From Alkalimonas sp. (GTDB taxonomy: Bacteria > Pseudomonadota > Gammaproteobacteria > Enterobacterales > Alteromonadaceae): a stretch of DNA of 6,237 nt. The translations under genes and the position numbers were made by a program. The stretch is taken from positions 1 to 6,237 of the forward strand of contig JAIUMG010000201.1 of NCBI GenBank assembly GCA_022565655.1, in the 5' to 3' direction. Positions 5,141 through 6,237 of the stretch are shown one piece after another; the stretch's first letter is position 1, and every line of letters starts with the position of its first letter. The notes under the pieces were generated by a model. It made no database searches. It was not told the origin of the DNA and was given only the letters and a program-made list of their open reading frames with translations.

Positions 5141-6237
5141 ATGTCAGCAGATTTATCCTTATACAGAAACATTGGTATCTTCGCCCACGTTGATGCCGGA
5201 AAAACCACCACTACCGAGCGTATCTTAAAACTGACCGGTAAAATTCATAAGTTAGGTGAAGTTCACGAAGGTGAATCGACGACCGACTTCATGGAGCAAG
5301 AAGCAGAGCGTGGTATTACTATCCAGTCAGCAGCCGTTAGCTGTTTCTGGAAAGGCCACCGTTTCAACGTCATTGATACCCCAGGACACGTTGACTTCAC
5401 CGTTGAAGTTTACCGTTCTTTAAAAGTATTGGATGGCGGTGTTGGTGTATTCTGTGGCTCCGGCGGTGTTGAGCCTCAGTCAGAAACCAACTGGCGTTAT
5501 GCCAACGATGCGAAAGTATCTCGCCTAATCTTCGTCAATAAATTAGACCGTGTCGGCGCTGACTTTATTCGCGTGACCGAGCAGGTTAAGAAAGTACTTG
5601 GCGCTCAGCCACTGATCATGACGTTGCCTATCGGCCGTGAAGATACCTTCACTGGCGTTGTTGATCTGTTAACTGAAAAAGCCTACGTCTGGGATAGTAC
5701 TGGCCTGCCAGAAAACTACGAAGTTCAAGACATTCCGGCTGACATGGCAGACGACGTTGCCATGTACCGTGAGCAGATGGTTGAAACCGCACTTGAGCAA
5801 GACGACGATCTGTTAATGGCTTACATGGATGGTGAACAACCTTCCATCGAAGACATCCAACGTTGTATCCGTAAAGGAACCCGTGAGCTAGCATTCTTCC
5901 CAACATACTGTGGTTCAGCCTTTAAGAACAAAGGCATGCAATTGCTGTTGGATGCTGTTGTTGATTACTTACCGTCACCAACAGAAGTCAACCCCCAGCC
6001 ACTGACTGACGAAGAAGGCAACGAAACCGGCGAGCATGCGATTGTTTCTGCAGACGAGCCTTTCCGCGCTTTGGCGTTCAAAATCATGGATGACCGTTTT
6101 GGCGCCCTGACCTTTGTGCGTATTTACTCAGGTGTACTGAACAAGGGTGATACCATCCTGAACTCATTCACAGGTAAAACAGAGCGTATCGGCCGCATGG
6201 TTGAAATGTATGCCGATGAGCGTATTGAACTGACCAC
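5141..6237 (+). CDS. fusA2: Elongation factor G paralogue (FusA2/FusB type), 3' end cut by window
   Basis: The frame is open from ATG at 5141 to the window edge: 365 complete codons of an expected roughly 695. EF-G is a cytoplasmic GTPase that drives ribosomal translocation and, with RRF, ribosome recycling. GTPase motifs are intact: G1 AHVDAGKT (15-22), switch I RGIT (57-60), G3 DTPGH (79-83), G4 NKLD (133-136, where the main EF-G usually has NKMD) and G5 CGSAF (257-261). The start of domain II (RIYSG...GDTILNS) follows from about residue 327. Features such as KLTGKIHKLGEVHEGESTTD and GVFCGSGGVEPQSETNWRYA match, from memory, the second EF-G of Vibrio and Shewanella better than the E. coli str-operon FusA. 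It also stands alone here, without rpsL, rpsG or tuf. The start is fixed by homology (YRNIGIFAHVDAG at residues 8-20); the ribosome-binding site, AGAGA at 5131-5135, is modest. In Pseudomonas the two EF-Gs are reported to divide translocation and recycling; which role this copy has is unknown. Confidence 0.95.
   Translation, partial: MSADLSLYRNIGIFAHVDAGKTTTTERILKLTGKIHKLGEVHEGESTTDFMEQEAERGITIQSAAVSCFWKGHRFNVIDTPGHVDFTVEVYRSLKVLDGGVGVFCGSGGVEPQSETNWRYANDAKVSRLIFVNKLDRVGADFIRVTEQVKKVLGAQPLIMTLPIGREDTFTGVVDLLTEKAYVWDSTGLPENYEVQDIPADMADDVAMYREQMVETALEQDDDLLMAYMDGEQPSIEDIQRCIRKGTRELAFFPTYCGSAFKNKGMQLLLDAVVDYLPSPTEVNPQPLTDEEGNETGEHAIVSADEPFRALAFKIMDDRFGALTFVRIYSGVLNKGDTILNSFTGKTERIGRMVEMYADERIELT

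Noticed and set aside
5649..5906. 85-codon minus-strand frame opposite fusA2
   Set aside because: The plus strand there encodes conserved EF-G sequence without interruption; the reverse frame is Arg-rich and resembles no family.
1..6237. CRISPR array, insertion sequence or prophage
   Set aside because: No regularly spaced repeats, transposase-like sequence or terminal repeats were seen; the content is core chromosomal genes.

Overview
The window comes from a gammaproteobacterial chromosome. The evidence is a PNPase that follows E. coli PNPase residue for residue in its active site, an NlpI lipoprotein directly downstream of it as in enterobacteria, a MapZ-type PilZ protein of the kind known from Pseudomonas, and a second-copy EF-G of the FusA2/FusB type that I recall from Vibrio, Shewanella and related marine groups. 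The mix points to an Alteromonadales-like or neighbouring lineage. Genus cannot be fixed from the sequence.

Layout. Positions 1-191 hold no clear gene, only a perfect 10-bp inverted repeat and a weak small-ORF candidate. A PilZ gene (192-548, +) then runs into the 3' end of a minus-strand operon. That operon, read right to left, is pnp (4757-2634), nlpI (2662-1742) and an unnamed lipoprotein gene (1755-460). The three genes overlap one another and have no room for terminators between them, so they are probably co-transcribed and translationally coupled. The last gene overlaps the PilZ gene convergently by 89 bp. A 383-bp divergent control region (4758-5140) separates pnp from fusA2, an EF-G paralogue (5141 onward, +) cut by the window end.

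Functions. PNPase degrades RNA in the cytoplasm. NlpI is a TPR lipoprotein that, in E. coli, brings envelope substrates to proteases and scaffolds peptidoglycan hydrolases. The third gene encodes a predicted lipoprotein with an HExxH zinc-protease motif, a matching Asp six residues after the second His, a later Ser-Met-Glu-Tyr resembling a metzincin Met-turn, and Sel1/TPR-like helical segments at both ends. I know no named function for it. Its tight coupling to nlpI makes an envelope role with NlpI a reasonable hypothesis, and it is the most interesting item here.

The usual partner upstream of pnp, rpsO, is absent. The pnp leader is short and carries only a small stem, with no sign of a long RNase III-type hairpin. 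The fusA2 side has a perfect TATAAT with no recognisable -35, and two overlapping inverted repeats sit where the -35 would be. This suggests a regulated promoter.
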